Positions 8,391-18,538 of a stretch of 64,000 nt of DNA are shown in pieces. The stretch covers positions 316,501 through 380,500 of the forward strand of contig OZ025852.1 of NCBI GenBank assembly GCA_964019425.1, given 5' to 3'. Position 1 is the first letter of the stretch; each line of letters begins with the position of its first letter. Made by a program: the position numbers and the translations under genes. The DNA is from Flectonema sp. DT1601 (taxonomy: Eukaryota > Euglenozoa > Diplonemea > Diplonemida > Diplonemidae). Under the pieces are notes generated by a model, which saw nothing but the letters and a program-made list of their open reading frames with translations, did not search any database and had not been told where the DNA came from.

Positions 8391-9120
8391 GTATGCTACA
8401 GGGCATGGGACGCTCAACCTGTTAGTACGTGGTCCCCGAATTACCAGATTCGACAACGTTTTCTGGTCAATAAGACAAAAAATATAGTTATCTCTTTATA
8501 TTTTTTCTTTTTATTTTCTCTTTTTTCTAAAGGTAATTTTCTTTGATTAACAACTACAAATATTTTTCAGTCAAGTACTTGATATTAATTTTTGTTTTTC
8601 TTTAATATCTAAAGTTGTTACTGTTTTTACATTGTCAAAGTTTCACCCCCCATCCCTCAACGTATTAAATCCGTTGAAGTGGACAAGTTTAACGCAATTC
8701 CCAAAAGGGACAAATTTAACAGAAAACAGAGGCTAGTCTGCTTAGTGTTCCCCCTCTCCCTGTGTGAATAATAAAGATGTTCGGCTCACCCTTTCTTAAT
8801 TTTGCAGCGGTCATGACGGTATCGGAGGAAGACGCTGCAATCATTCTACAATAACCTCTCTAACATTGTTTGTGGGTCATGGGAATATAAATGATGACAA
8901 GATTACGCGAACGGGAACATACAAGTCGTGTTCAACCTGTGGCATTACCATCACCTGTCTAAGGAGGTTATTACTTGCTCTGCGAGTATTTAACAGTAGT
9001 GAAACTTTCTATTAACTCATGAGATCTTGGTATTGGCTGTAGTGTTATGTTAGCTCTTTTTCATTTTTACAGGCGCCGATCCATCGAAAAAAAAAAAAAA
9101 AAAAGAGACGCTCTGCTTTC

Positions 9121-9128
9121 TATATAAG
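9121..9128 (+). promoter_or_regulatory. TATA box, OST48
   Basis: TATATAAG lies 97 bp upstream of the OST48 ATG. The identical octamer precedes the sulfotransferase gene (14842-14849) and all five GH3 genes, which supports its being a core promoter element here. Confidence 0.55.
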
Positions 9129-9224
9129 CTGTAGCCTTTTACTCAGAAGATCGTTTTTACATTCAGAATGCAAATTAAGTATTTGGGGTATCACTCTATT
9201 CTCTTAGAGCTCTGACATTACAAA

Positions 9225-10478
9225 ATGAAGGTCATAACTGGACTTATGATCCTTGCCATGGCAGTGTTGACTGCTGGTGTGGCGACCGTCTTCACTCCAA
9301 CCGTGGATTTACCATCAAAGAGAACAGTTGTTGTACTGAAGGACATGGGGATGAAGAAGGGTGAGTTTTCTAAGTTTTTTGGATTCTTGGAATCAAACAT
9401 GGAAGTCACATACGTCACCTCAGACAAGAAGTTAGCCTTAAAGACCTACGAAGAATACCACTACGATAATGTTATCGTTTTCGGTAACCCAAGTGGAAAG
9501 TTGGGAGCTGACTTTATTGACTTTGTTGACCATGGAGGTAATATTATGATTGTCGCCAATTCCGACGGTAAGAACCCTGAAGCATACCTCACTGACGAGA
9601 TGCGTACCGTTGCTGTGGATTGTGGTGTTGAATTCTCAATGAACCCTGTGATTGACAACTTTGGTGAGAACAGAAGAGTTATCAAGTCAACTAAGTTTAT
9701 TAAGTCACAGCCAATAACGGGCAACCACGCTGATTTAAAGTCCGTTGTTTTTCAGGGAGTTGGTCTTATTGTTGAGGAAGAAAACCCGCTCGTGACTCCT
9801 ATCCTGTCCGCTACTTCAACATCCTTTGTTAATGACGAAGAGATCTTGTCGAAGGTGTTTGGTACCAACATCCAGCTTGTTGCTGGTCTTCAGACCAGAA
9901 TTGGATCTCGTGGAACCTTCGCGGGATCAACTTCAATGTTCGGAAATAGTAACTGGGGTAACAACGGTGAGTTTGTTAAGAGACTTACAAGATGGGCCAC
10001 CCAGCAGCACGGTATTCTTAGATACTCAAACATCGACACTGTGAAACTTGTTGATGGAAAAGAGGTTCGTGATGGAGAAATGTACCGTATTAGGACTAAC
10101 ATCAGATTTTCCATCACCATCGAAGAGTTTGATGGAGAAAAGAACGAGTGGATTCCATTCACTCCTCCATCAGATGACCCTGTTCAGGTAGAGTACACAA
10201 TGATTGATCCTTATGTTCGCGCTGATTTGACACCAAAGGGAGTTGTTCACACGTGTGATTTGCAAGCCCCAGATGTGTACGGAATTTTCAAGTTTGTTGT
10301 TGACTACCGCAGAACTGGTTACAATCCTCTTGTCGTTCACCACGAAGCACCTGTCCGTCCTCTTAAGCTCAACGAGTACGAGAGATTCATCAATGCTGCA
10401 TTCCCATACTACATTGCCACATTCAGTGCTATGGGTGGCTTTCTTCTTCTGGGACTCACTTTCTTATACTCTCGTTAG
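9225..10478 (+). CDS. OST48: Oligosaccharyltransferase 48-kDa subunit (OST48/DDOST/WBP1)
   Basis: 417 residues, single exon, ATG in the context ACAAAATG. OST48 is a non-catalytic subunit of the ER oligosaccharyltransferase that N-glycosylates nascent proteins together with STT3. Residues 1-20 form a signal peptide (hydrophobic, ending LTAGVA). The luminal GATase-like fold begins at VVVLKDM and includes NVIVFGNPSGKLG. Near the C terminus, PVRPLKLNEYERFINAAFPY matches the conserved PVRPLxxxEYERFI signature. One transmembrane helix (about 393-413) is followed by a very short cytosolic tail. Length is close to the family norm of about 430-440. No introns. The identification rests on the C-terminal signature plus topology. 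I cannot say whether other subunits are nearby; none is in this window. Confidence 0.95.
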   Translation: MKVITGLMILAMAVLTAGVATVFTPTVDLPSKRTVVVLKDMGMKKGEFSKFFGFLESNMEVTYVTSDKKLALKTYEEYHYDNVIVFGNPSGKLGADFIDFVDHGGNIMIVANSDGKNPEAYLTDEMRTVAVDCGVEFSMNPVIDNFGENRRVIKSTKFIKSQPITGNHADLKSVVFQGVGLIVEEENPLVTPILSATSTSFVNDEEILSKVFGTNIQLVAGLQTRIGSRGTFAGSTSMFGNSNWGNNGEFVKRLTRWATQQHGILRYSNIDTVKLVDGKEVRDGEMYRIRTNIRFSITIEEFDGEKNEWIPFTPPSDDPVQVEYTMIDPYVRADLTPKGVVHTCDLQAPDVYGIFKFVVDYRRTGYNPLVVHHEAPVRPLKLNEYERFINAAFPYYIATFSAMGGFLLLGLTFLYSR

Positions 10479-10731
10479 GTAGTGAGGGAAGAGTTGATCC
10501 GAAGTTATGAATGAGCCATCCCTCCCAAATGTCCCCCCCGTGTCTTTTATTATGTTGTGTGAGTCTATTCCGGGTTATGGAATTAGCTTTGAACGAAAAA
10601 AACGAGAAAAAGAAGTAGAAAGAGAGTGTGTAAGAGAATAAGAAAAAAAATATAATAAAAGTGTTCCCTGCCACCGTTCGTTTTCCTCTTTTTCTGATTA
10701 GTGCCAGAATGGGGTTTTTTTTCTTCTCACG

Positions 10732-10739
10732 TATATAAT
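10732..10739 (+). promoter_or_regulatory. Possible TATA box, EF-hand gene
   Basis: TATATAAT lies about 170 bp upstream of the ATG at 10908. It resembles the TATATAAG boxes of neighbouring genes but ends in T. The rest of 10479-10907 is AT-rich with no other signal seen. Confidence 0.35.
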
Positions 10740-10907
10740 AATAATGCAGTCAAGCTTTTCACGATACTCAAATACTTTCTTCTGCAGGTGTGACTATTGG
10801 TCAGCTATGAGGAGAATGATGTTGTTTCCGTTTATCACAGATGTATTTCGTTAAATTCGAGTTATTTCTTTTTCTAAGTCAGACAAACTAAACTAACAAA
10901 CACTACG

Positions 10908-11724
10908 ATGGGTAACACGGGTGGCAAAAACTTATCAAAGCAGGAGTTGCAAATGCTTCAGGGAGCAACGGTATTTTCAAAAGATCAAATCCAGGTTCTG
11001 TTTGAGCATTTCAAGGACCTAACCAGCGGTGGTGATTCAATTAAACTTCCGATGCTAAAAGAAGGATTGGGTAAGCATAGCGTAGCCTTTGATGATAAAT
11101 TTATAGAGAGTATGTTTTATGCATTTGATACTGAGTGCAGAGGCAAGATTAACCTTCAGCAGTTCTGCTCAGGGCTGAGCATCATAGCTAACCCTAACGA
11201 TAAAGATGATGAGGATAGACTTCAGTTGATCTTTTCAATTTACGACCAGTCTGGTCGTGATGCCGTTACCAGAGATGACTTGGCAAATGCATTTCATTCA
11301 ATGAGATTTGCCCTTTCTGGTATGCGTCTTGACAAAGAAAAAGGAGAACCGAAAAACGGAGATGACGCAGAAGGAATTGTTCAATACGTAAACGAGGTAT
11401 TTGACAAAGTTATTGAAATTCGTAAAGACTCTCCTAGCGATCCAATTCATAAAGGTTACATGTCCTACGCGGATTTCAAAGTCGCTGTTAGGTACAACCC
11501 TCTGGTTGTTGACGTCGGTCGTCACTTTTTATCTGAAACCTGTAAGCCTGTATTCCATACCCCTGATGTGAGTAGTATGTTGCTTTTCTTCATTTTATCA
11601 TATTCTTATAGTGTCTAGCTTTTACTGACAATTATTTTACCACTAGGTTAATACACAAAATAAAACAACAACAGCCCTTCAGAAGAAGAGAAGTTCGTCG
11701 TTCCGTAGAACTTACAAGAGGTAA
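10908..11724 (+). CDS. EF-hand protein with N-terminal Gly-2, two exons
   Basis: Exon 1 is 10908-11567 (220 codons) and exon 2 is 11647-11724; the protein is 245 aa. The intron 11568-11646 starts GTGAGT, has a TACTGAC branch-site-like motif and ends CCACTAG; phase 0. MGNTGGK places Gly at position 2 as in N-myristoylated calcineurin-B/NCS-like proteins, though residue 6 is G rather than S/T. Helix-loop-helix units include loops starting DTECRGKINLQQF (about 74-86) and DQSGRDAVTRDDL (about 109-121). Neither loop has the usual Glu at position 12, so calcium binding may be weak. Splicing adds a basic tail ending SSSFRRTYKR, likely membrane-binding and phosphorylatable. Retaining the intron instead gives a hydrophobic 16-residue end (stop at 11616-11618). 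Probably a calcium or scaffold regulator at membranes; partner unknown. Confidence 0.8.
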
Positions 11725-12766
11725 GCACTCGGCTAGGCTTCGACACCTGTCAAGTTCAAGCGACGGTTCGTTATTTTACTTTTTTTTTCTTTTTTTTCCC
11801 TTTTTGCACACAACAAGTACGTACCTTGCGCAATATTAGCTCCCTTTTTACAAATGCCGTTTTCCTGATTCTGTCTCTTGATTGCTTCCATTTTTCAATG
11901 TAGTGTTGTGTGCGTAAGATGTGACTTAAGTACGTTTGATTCTTAATCCATTACCATTCCTCATTCCTTCCCTTGTCAATCTTTATCCCACCCCACCTGT
12001 TTTTGAATATGAAAGAGAGGAAGTGTAAGTTGCTGACTTCAGGATATTCAAGTATACTGTTTTATGATCCAACCAGTTGAGTTCGTGGTATTTATTAAGA
12101 CTGAAATGTAAACCTGTTTTAGAAATATTGATAAGTTGGAGTTAATCGGAAAGCGAACAGAGATTAAGATCTTTGCGTACCCCGATTGAATCTTCAGATA
12201 AAAACGAAGTTAAGAAGTATCTGTCTGCATCCTAACTACTTTAAAACATTTAGTCTGCTTAGGAATACGCTACAAGTTCGAAATAGATATTCGACTTCCG
12301 TGTACGGGTTTCCAATAGAGAGCTTGCTGAGACATCGACTGAGAATTGAACCTTACAGCAGTGTGTTATCTTCCATTGTGTGTTCACACATTTGAATATA
12401 CTGACCAATGTATCTAATGGAGATCTACTGCATGCTCACCTTCCAACTCATTAGTCCCACCCGTCTCATCCCCCACATGATTGTGAATATGTATTTTAGT
12501 CCCATGGAGAAGAAAGGATTTTTTTCTATTCCCCTCTTTTTTTTTTTTTTGTTTTTATTATTTCCTTGTGGGTTAGATTACTGTGGACGTGGCAGTGAAG
12601 TTTTGTCTCATGAAAAAAAAAAAAAAAAAAAAAAAATTTAAAAAAAATAAAATAAACAACTAGTCATTTACTATTTTATGACTGAAAGCAGCTTGTGTAC
12701 GAAACACTTCGCGCGCGTTCATTTCAGACTCACTTTTAATCTGGTTTTTCTCTTTCCCCCCATTCC

Positions 12767-12797
<31 letters not shown>

Positions 12798-13529
12798 GTG
12801 TTCCTGCTCCCACCCCCCTGGCTGACAAGTCAGCTCATACCTACTTTCTTCCTCAAAGGGAGGTCGATGTTTCGTCTGTTTTATAGTGTCGTAGTTGTTC
12901 TTAAAGTTCCGTACAATCAATTCGCAACCGCTTATTGTGATGCGCTGTTTAACCTTTACAGTTATACGCGGCAATCCACCGAGATTGTGGCTGATAGAAG
13001 TCCCTGTTTGCGGTATCGAACTGGCATATGATTCCTTTCTGTGGGTTTAGATTATTCGTCCCACGTCTGCTCATCAGGAAATTAATCCTTCGTTACCGAA
13101 AGGAAAGTGAGCTAGTGGCCTCCCTCTCCCTGGATAATAAGAATGAAGAATTAGGCTTCCTTCCCCACTACTTTCCCCAGCGAAGTAGAGAGCACGTATC
13201 CCGAGTTTCCCCTCCTCTCCCAGAGAATGATATCACTTAACAGATTATTTTCCTATATTGACCAAGTGCGTTTGTATGAATCAAAGTATGCCGTCGTTTT
13301 CAATACTTTGCAATCTGATTTATATTGGTAAAGCATTTCATAGTCAGCTATTTCTGAATATTGTTTATTAATAAATTTCAATTCTTCGGATACCAACAGT
13401 TTTTTTTTCTTTTTTTTTTTTTTTTTCTTCCAGTTTTTCGAAGAAAAAAATGATGACACGACTCGCTCACGTCGATTATGAGATTTTGGTAAAATAAACA
13501 AAACAGAAATGACAATGACAAAAAAAAAA
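11725..13529. other. Intergenic region without recognisable genes
   Basis: About 1.8 kb of AT-rich DNA with several A/T homopolymers. The open frames present are short and full of F, K or P from homopolymer tracts. I see no tRNA, no conserved domain and no TIR element before the transposon at 13530. Confidence 0.6.
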
Positions 13530-13819
13530 GGGAAAACCTCTAATTCAACAAAAATAGTTTGCGAAATCGCCAACTCCCTACAAAAAAAAGTTGTCCACCA
13601 GGACTCGAACTTGACCCAAAAATTTGGCTTGCGGCGGGTTTTTTGTTTTTTAGCCTACCAAGCTGGGAAGAGTGCAAGCCCTCACCCCCAACCCCCCCCA
13701 AAGACCTGCAGTATTCTTCCCAGATAAATCTTTTCGTATCGTATCAAAGGTCCCCCCCAAGGGGGGGGAGCCCCTAATAAAAGCCCGCCTGTTCCGTACA
13801 AAGTCCAACCTGAAAAAAC

Positions 13820-13824
13820 AACTG

Positions 13825-13856
<32 letters not shown>

Positions 13857-14228
13857 TTCTAATTAAAGACGCGCATGAATGGACTAATGAGATTCCTTCT
13901 GTCCCTACCTACTATCTGGCGAACAGCAGTCAAGGGAACGGACTTGAAACTGTCAGCGGGGAAAGAAGACCCTGTTGAGTTTGACTCTAGTCTGACTTTG
14001 TGCAGTGACATAGGGGGTGTAGTTATAGGTGGGAGGTTTACCAACATGAATACCACTACTCTTATCGTCGCTTTACTTATCCAATGATGGGGGAACGGCA
14101 GCTCTTCGGAGGTTAGGGTCCTTTCGGACTCGTAGCTTTTCCGATTCCAGCGACAAACGGGCTTCGGCTCGACCCCTCGTTTGGAGACACCAGTCAGGTG
14201 GGGAGTTTGGCTGGGAGGAGGGCCACAT
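13820..14228 (+). pseudogene. LSU rRNA fragment in transposon copy 2
   Basis: Sense LSU sequence from ATGACTCTCTTAAGGTAGCC through GACCCTGTTGAGTTTGACTC, ACATAGGGGGTGTAG and CAGGTGGGGAGTTTGGCTGG. It follows the yeast 25S domain IV-V order closely, with many substitutions. The R2/I-PpoI target core is intact. A short inverted LSU block follows near 14296-14350. Not a functional rRNA: fragmentary and rearranged. Confidence 0.93.
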
Positions 14229-14576
14229 TGATGAAGGCTTCTAAGTCACGAACCTAAATCGATGATGAGGATCGTTAAGCCACATTTCTAAAGGTCAGGC
14301 TTTTACTAACGTGAGAATTTCTGTTCTCGATGGTTCGGATGTGTCTGACAAAAATTACCTAATTTGGAATGCTGTTTGAAGTCTGGTGAATTTTGGTTGG
14401 AGGTCTTAGTTTCACTGGTGAACTGCACAGTAACATTTTAAAGTGATCGATCACACGGGAGGGGTCTTGGTGATTTATTGCAACGGGAATATGTCTCAAC
14501 TCGACCAGTGGGTGATCAATCCGCCCTTGGACTATGTTTTGGTCACATTTTCCGTCATTACGAAAAAGAGAAAAAA

Positions 14577-14650
14577 GGATGTCACGGGGTTCGAACCCGA
14601 GACCTCCGGGTCATGATTCGGCGGTCATAACCAATAAACCACCGGAGCTC
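14577..14650 (-). pseudogene. tRNA-like sequence in transposon copy 2
   Basis: Reverse complement of the 601-672 sequence with a few substitutions: A box TGGTTTATTGG, B box GGTTCGAACCCC, then a T run. Like copy 1 it keeps the internal Pol III boxes without a paired acceptor stem. Confidence 0.6.
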
Positions 14651-14841
14651 CGAAAATTCTGAAAGTTTTCCCGTCATGTTGGGTTGTTTCGAGCGGTTAA
14701 AATTTTTGTGATGAGTTGGCGATTTCGCAAACTATTTTTGTGGAATTAGGGGTTTTCCCAAAAAAAAAAAAAAAAAAAAAAAAGGAATACAAACAACAAC
14801 AACAAAAAAAAAAAAGGAAAAAAAAAAAAAAAAAGAGTAAA

Positions 14842-14849
14842 TATATAAG
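14842..14849 (+). promoter_or_regulatory. TATA box, sulfotransferase-glycosyltransferase gene
   Basis: TATATAAG, 255 bp upstream of the ATG at 15104. A pyrimidine-rich TCTCTTTTACAG at 15079-15090 just before the ATG could be a 3' splice site for a 5'-UTR intron or a trans-splice acceptor; the sequence alone cannot decide. Confidence 0.4.
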
Positions 14850-15103
14850 AAGGCGACTAGCTACCTACCTGGTAAATATTAACTTGCATGTGGGTTCCCA
14901 AATACACGTCTGTAGAGGGTTACTTGGGTCATTAGTTTAAGTACCAAGCTAACGTTTATTCTCTTGAAATCCAAGTATTTTTTTCATATTATAGTTTCTC
15001 AGTCAAGAACACAACAAAGGGGTACAACTGACATAAAAGAGTAATTGTTTCTTTGTTTGTTTGATTGTTACGGTCATATCTCTTTTACAGTATCCACCAA
15101 GAA

Positions 15104-18019
15104 ATGCAAACCCGGAGGTATTCCTCCCGAAAAGGAGTATGGTGGGTGAGAGCTATTTTAATACTGGCTTTAGTAGTGTTATTAATTACACTTATGGCGG
15201 AGAAAGAAGAACAGTCTGCTGTAACTGAGGTTAGACTTGATCAGACCTCGATAGAGATAATGGAGCTCTTAGCGTCTCAAGGTCTATTAGAATACACTGG
15301 AGTTTTAGAAAAAAACCATTTAACAACAACAGCAGAGGTAGCAAGACAGAATGATTTCATAGTACCTCCGGGTATTAAACCTTTTCATTGGAGGATGTTA
15401 ATTCAAGAAGCAAAACGACTATTGGGAAATTATCAAACAACCAACAGTAAGAATGTTGATAAAGACTCACCACCACTTCCTGAAAAAATCGTATCCGATG
15501 CTCCAGAAGATTCATCAAAACTAGACATGCCGAAATCTCGAACTCTTGGTCACTGTCACGTAACACGTTCGTTTATACCACCAGAAAAGGAAGACGATCC
15601 TCCTTTATTCTGGTCATTTCCAGGTTCTGGAAATACTTGGATTCGTTTCCTACTTGAACAGGCAACTGGATACTACACGGGATCAGTTTATCGAGACTTA
15701 GATATCATAAAGGTAATGCCTGGTGAATTACGTTGTGATAAATCAGTCGTTGCTGTTAAAGGTCACCCAAACTGGACTCCATTTGATTTAGTTGATGGAG
15801 CCTACCAAGACAAATCAAGATTTTCAGTTCAATCTGAAAATGGAAGAGACTGGAAACCAGCAACTGAATACTGGTTTGGAAAGGCTGATATTAAACCAAC
15901 TGGGACGATTAGAGGATTTCATAAAAAGTGTGCGGACGTTGTGATTAAAAGGGCACTTGTTGTGACTAGAGATCCATTCGCGGCACTTTGGGCAGAATAC
16001 CAAAGAGCGAAAAGTGAAAGAATTATTAACGGAGTTAAGGAATACGGACACGTTGCGAAGTTAGCAAAAGCTGACTTTGATCCTCACGACATGAGAGCCC
16101 AGTTGGTATCACTTATGCAGGATTGGGTATTGCAATTCGTTGGTTACGAAGGATTCATTGAGCGCCACGGATGTGACAGTGTCATGTTTCAGAGTTTCGA
16201 AGAGTTGGTCAACCCAAAAATAAGAGACTCGGCATTATCCAGGCTTGCTGGTCATCTCAAACGACCACTTGTTACAACACCAGAGTGTGCATTCAGATTA
16301 GCAGACCACCCAGCAATAAAACGTGACAAAGTAAAAGACCCAGCATACATGACTATAGCTGACGCTTACAACCATCCTGATGTTGGTAATTTAGTTTGTG
16401 ATATGTATGAAATAGCAGCTCCTGAATTAAAGGTATTTGGTTATGAGGCTCCAAAACTGGGACCAACAAAAGGTGTTTGCCGTCCTCCAAAACGAGTAAC
16501 ACCTGTGATATCGAGACACGCTGTCTTAACTTCTGGTTCATTGAATTGTGTTTCAGATAGAGTTCCTGGACAAAGTAGTGCTGGTTATCTTTTACACGCT
16601 GATTACTATAAAAATTCTAGTCATCCACAGCCTGTCAAGACATCAACTATTCTAAAGCCAGGTGTACCTCAGGAAGAAGTCTTAAAGGAAGAAGTCATGG
16701 GAGGAATGTCACCAGAAACCACTCCATACTTAACTCTTGCTTGTGCAGGTAGAAACGATAATCACAGTGGTAACATTGTTGCGAGAACTCAAAATCAGTT
16801 GACAAACATTGCAGCTTATGCAGAACGTTATAAAATTTTTACCGAAGTTATTATCGTTGAATGGAATCCAGAACCAGACAGGAAACCACTCTCTAATGTT
16901 TTAATAATCCCAAATACCACATCAGCTGAATATATCACTGTTAGAATAATGACAGTTACAAAAGCCCTTCATGAGATAGCAGTACCTCCGCCTATTCATC
17001 TTCCTGTGCAGCAGTATGTTGGAAAAAATGTTGCTGTGAGAAGAGCAAGAGGAGAGTTTGTTTTATGTTGGAATGCTGACATGTTGTTGAACGGAGCGTT
17101 CTTCGAAAGAGTAAAACGAAGAGATTTTAAGAAAGGAATTTATTATCGAATTGACAGAATAGATTTTGATAAACCTTTTCCTGATGGTTTCGATGTTGGA
17201 AATCTCGAAGCATCTAAAGAAGCATCGTGGATAGAACTCCACAGCTACCAAGTAAGGTTAGCTGTTGGCACTCGAAACCTTTACACTGCTGCTGAAAAGG
17301 CTACATTTTGGAACGATTTTCACACGAAAAACGACTCCACAGACATCTACGCCCAACGCTGCTGTGCCCAAGGATGTGATAGGAGATATAAATCGTGTCG
17401 TTGGGTTCGTTGGAGAGGTTGGTCTGCCAACCGAATGAGAGCAGAAATACCAAAATTATTAGCAAAAGGAGAAATTGGTGAAGTTCAGGACATGTTGAAT
17501 GCTCCCCAACACTTTCACGCTAATGCGCCAGGTGATTTTTTAATGATGTCAAGAGACGATTGGATGAGGGTACGTGGATACCCTGAAGCACCCTACCAAG
17601 ATGAGATTGACAAGTACATAATGGTCGAAGCCTTCTCTGCTGGTATGGAACAGGAAATTATGATGCCACCAGTTGCTTCATATCATCAATATCATTCTGG
17701 TTCTTGGGGTGCTGCTGGCGAACTTACTGCAGACATGGCATCGAGACCTTCGTTAGGAACACCCAAATACATAAAAGACGGTGTTGATATGCTCACAAAG
17801 GGACGTCCTATTACTCTCTCTGATGATCCTAACGAACTTGGTTGTAATAATGACAAGTGGGGATTTGGTCACATTGCACTTCATGAAATGTTAGTGCAAC
17901 CTGGGATTATAAACACAACAAGACAATCTCTTCGTGTTGTAAGAGAGCCATTCGACCAACTAAAAGATGTCCGCTCTCCAGGGTGTGGATGGCAGTACTC
18001 TGCTAAGAAACAAGCGTAG
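15104..18019 (+). CDS. Type II membrane sulfotransferase-glycosyltransferase fusion
   Basis: 971 residues from the first ATG (15104). Upstream in-frame sequence has no ATG and contains a likely splice acceptor. A short cytosolic tail precedes one transmembrane helix (about 13-31), giving Golgi type II topology. Residues about 48-108 resemble a SAM-like helical domain. Residues about 165-450 are a sulfotransferase: the 5'-phosphosulfate loop WSFPGSGNTW (170-179), followed by GYYTGSVYRD as in WSCD-like enzymes, and a 3'-phosphate motif VVTRDPF (R289, D290). Residues about 540-930 are a GT-A glycosyltransferase: AGRNDNHSG, IIVEWNPEPDR, KNVAVRRARGEFVLCWNADM, with N657-A-D659 in the DxD place. It probably adds and sulfates a sugar on a glycan or glycoprotein using PAPS and a nucleotide sugar; acceptor unknown. 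Both domains keep their key motifs. Confidence 0.82.
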   Translation: MQTRRYSSRKGVWWVRAILILALVVLLITLMAEKEEQSAVTEVRLDQTSIEIMELLASQGLLEYTGVLEKNHLTTTAEVARQNDFIVPPGIKPFHWRMLIQEAKRLLGNYQTTNSKNVDKDSPPLPEKIVSDAPEDSSKLDMPKSRTLGHCHVTRSFIPPEKEDDPPLFWSFPGSGNTWIRFLLEQATGYYTGSVYRDLDIIKVMPGELRCDKSVVAVKGHPNWTPFDLVDGAYQDKSRFSVQSENGRDWKPATEYWFGKADIKPTGTIRGFHKKCADVVIKRALVVTRDPFAALWAEYQRAKSERIINGVKEYGHVAKLAKADFDPHDMRAQLVSLMQDWVLQFVGYEGFIERHGCDSVMFQSFEELVNPKIRDSALSRLAGHLKRPLVTTPECAFRLADHPAIKRDKVKDPAYMTIADAYNHPDVGNLVCDMYEIAAPELKVFGYEAPKLGPTKGVCRPPKRVTPVISRHAVLTSGSLNCVSDRVPGQSSAGYLLHADYYKNSSHPQPVKTSTILKPGVPQEEVLKEEVMGGMSPETTPYLTLACAGRNDNHSGNIVARTQNQLTNIAAYAERYKIFTEVIIVEWNPEPDRKPLSNVLIIPNTTSAEYITVRIMTVTKALHEIAVPPPIHLPVQQYVGKNVAVRRARGEFVLCWNADMLLNGAFFERVKRRDFKKGIYYRIDRIDFDKPFPDGFDVGNLEASKEASWIELHSYQVRLAVGTRNLYTAAEKATFWNDFHTKNDSTDIYAQRCCAQGCDRRYKSCRWVRWRGWSANRMRAEIPKLLAKGEIGEVQDMLNAPQHFHANAPGDFLMMSRDDWMRVRGYPEAPYQDEIDKYIMVEAFSAGMEQEIMMPPVASYHQYHSGSWGAAGELTADMASRPSLGTPKYIKDGVDMLTKGRPITLSDDPNELGCNNDKWGFGHIALHEMLVQPGIINTTRQSLRVVREPFDQLKDVRSPGCGWQYSAKKQA

Positions 18020-18490
18020 ATCAGTTGAGAACTTGAGAACGGACTTCATTCGACAGAATAACTCTGCAGGCTCTCACCCGCAGTTCTGTTTTGTCTATTT
18101 CTTTTTGGTTATTTGCCATTAAGATAGGAAAACTGTGGAAAAAAACTGCGGAAAAAAAAAAAAAAACTGACAACCAGCAGATTACACCATTCAGCAGTGA
18201 TTGCCTTTCAATTTTTTTAAAATTAGGTTCTTTCCCATTTTATTTTTTTTCGCTGGTTTTGGTTATTTTGTTATGTTTCTGCCACCCCTAACGAATGGTT
18301 GGTGAAGTGTATCACTCGCTGTAGAACGATGAATATCAATTAAGCTGTTGGTCTTTTTTAGTTTCAAGTTATGTTAGATATAAACACGGTATCAAGTTAC
18401 CCCCACATTTGATTGAGAGAGAGAGAGATGACTATTTTCAATTTTTTTGGGGAAGTAGAATCCAGGCATGTTTTTTTGCTCCCGCTGAAG

Positions 18491-18538
<48 letters not shown>

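Larger units (their letters stand above)
13530..14759 (-). mobile_element. Non-autonomous Mutator-like TIR transposon carrying LSU rRNA (copy 2)
   Basis: This is the inverted relative of 492-1965: the same 47-bp TIR pair, the same tRNA-like block (on the - strand near 14577-14650) and the same rearranged LSU rRNA. The flanks are nine As on each side, consistent with a 9-bp duplication but not provable in poly-A. It is 244 bp shorter than copy 1 because it lacks the PRP8-like segment and GC hairpin; a 60-bp unrelated sequence stands there (about 13700-13750). Confidence 0.85.

Noticed and set aside
12408-13240. Several ORFs of 70-117 codons between the EF-hand gene and transposon copy 2
   Set aside because: Dominated by F, K and P from homopolymer tracts, with no domain and overlapping frames on both strands.
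492-14759. The two inverted transposon copies as the arms of one large element
   Set aside because: Each copy has its own pair of TIRs and its own flanking duplication, so they are separate insertions; the 11.5 kb between them holds ordinary host genes and other repeats.
15065-15103. Upstream extension of the sulfotransferase fusion
   Set aside because: It starts from TTG and includes a probable splice acceptor; the first ATG at 15104 gives a normal type II membrane protein.
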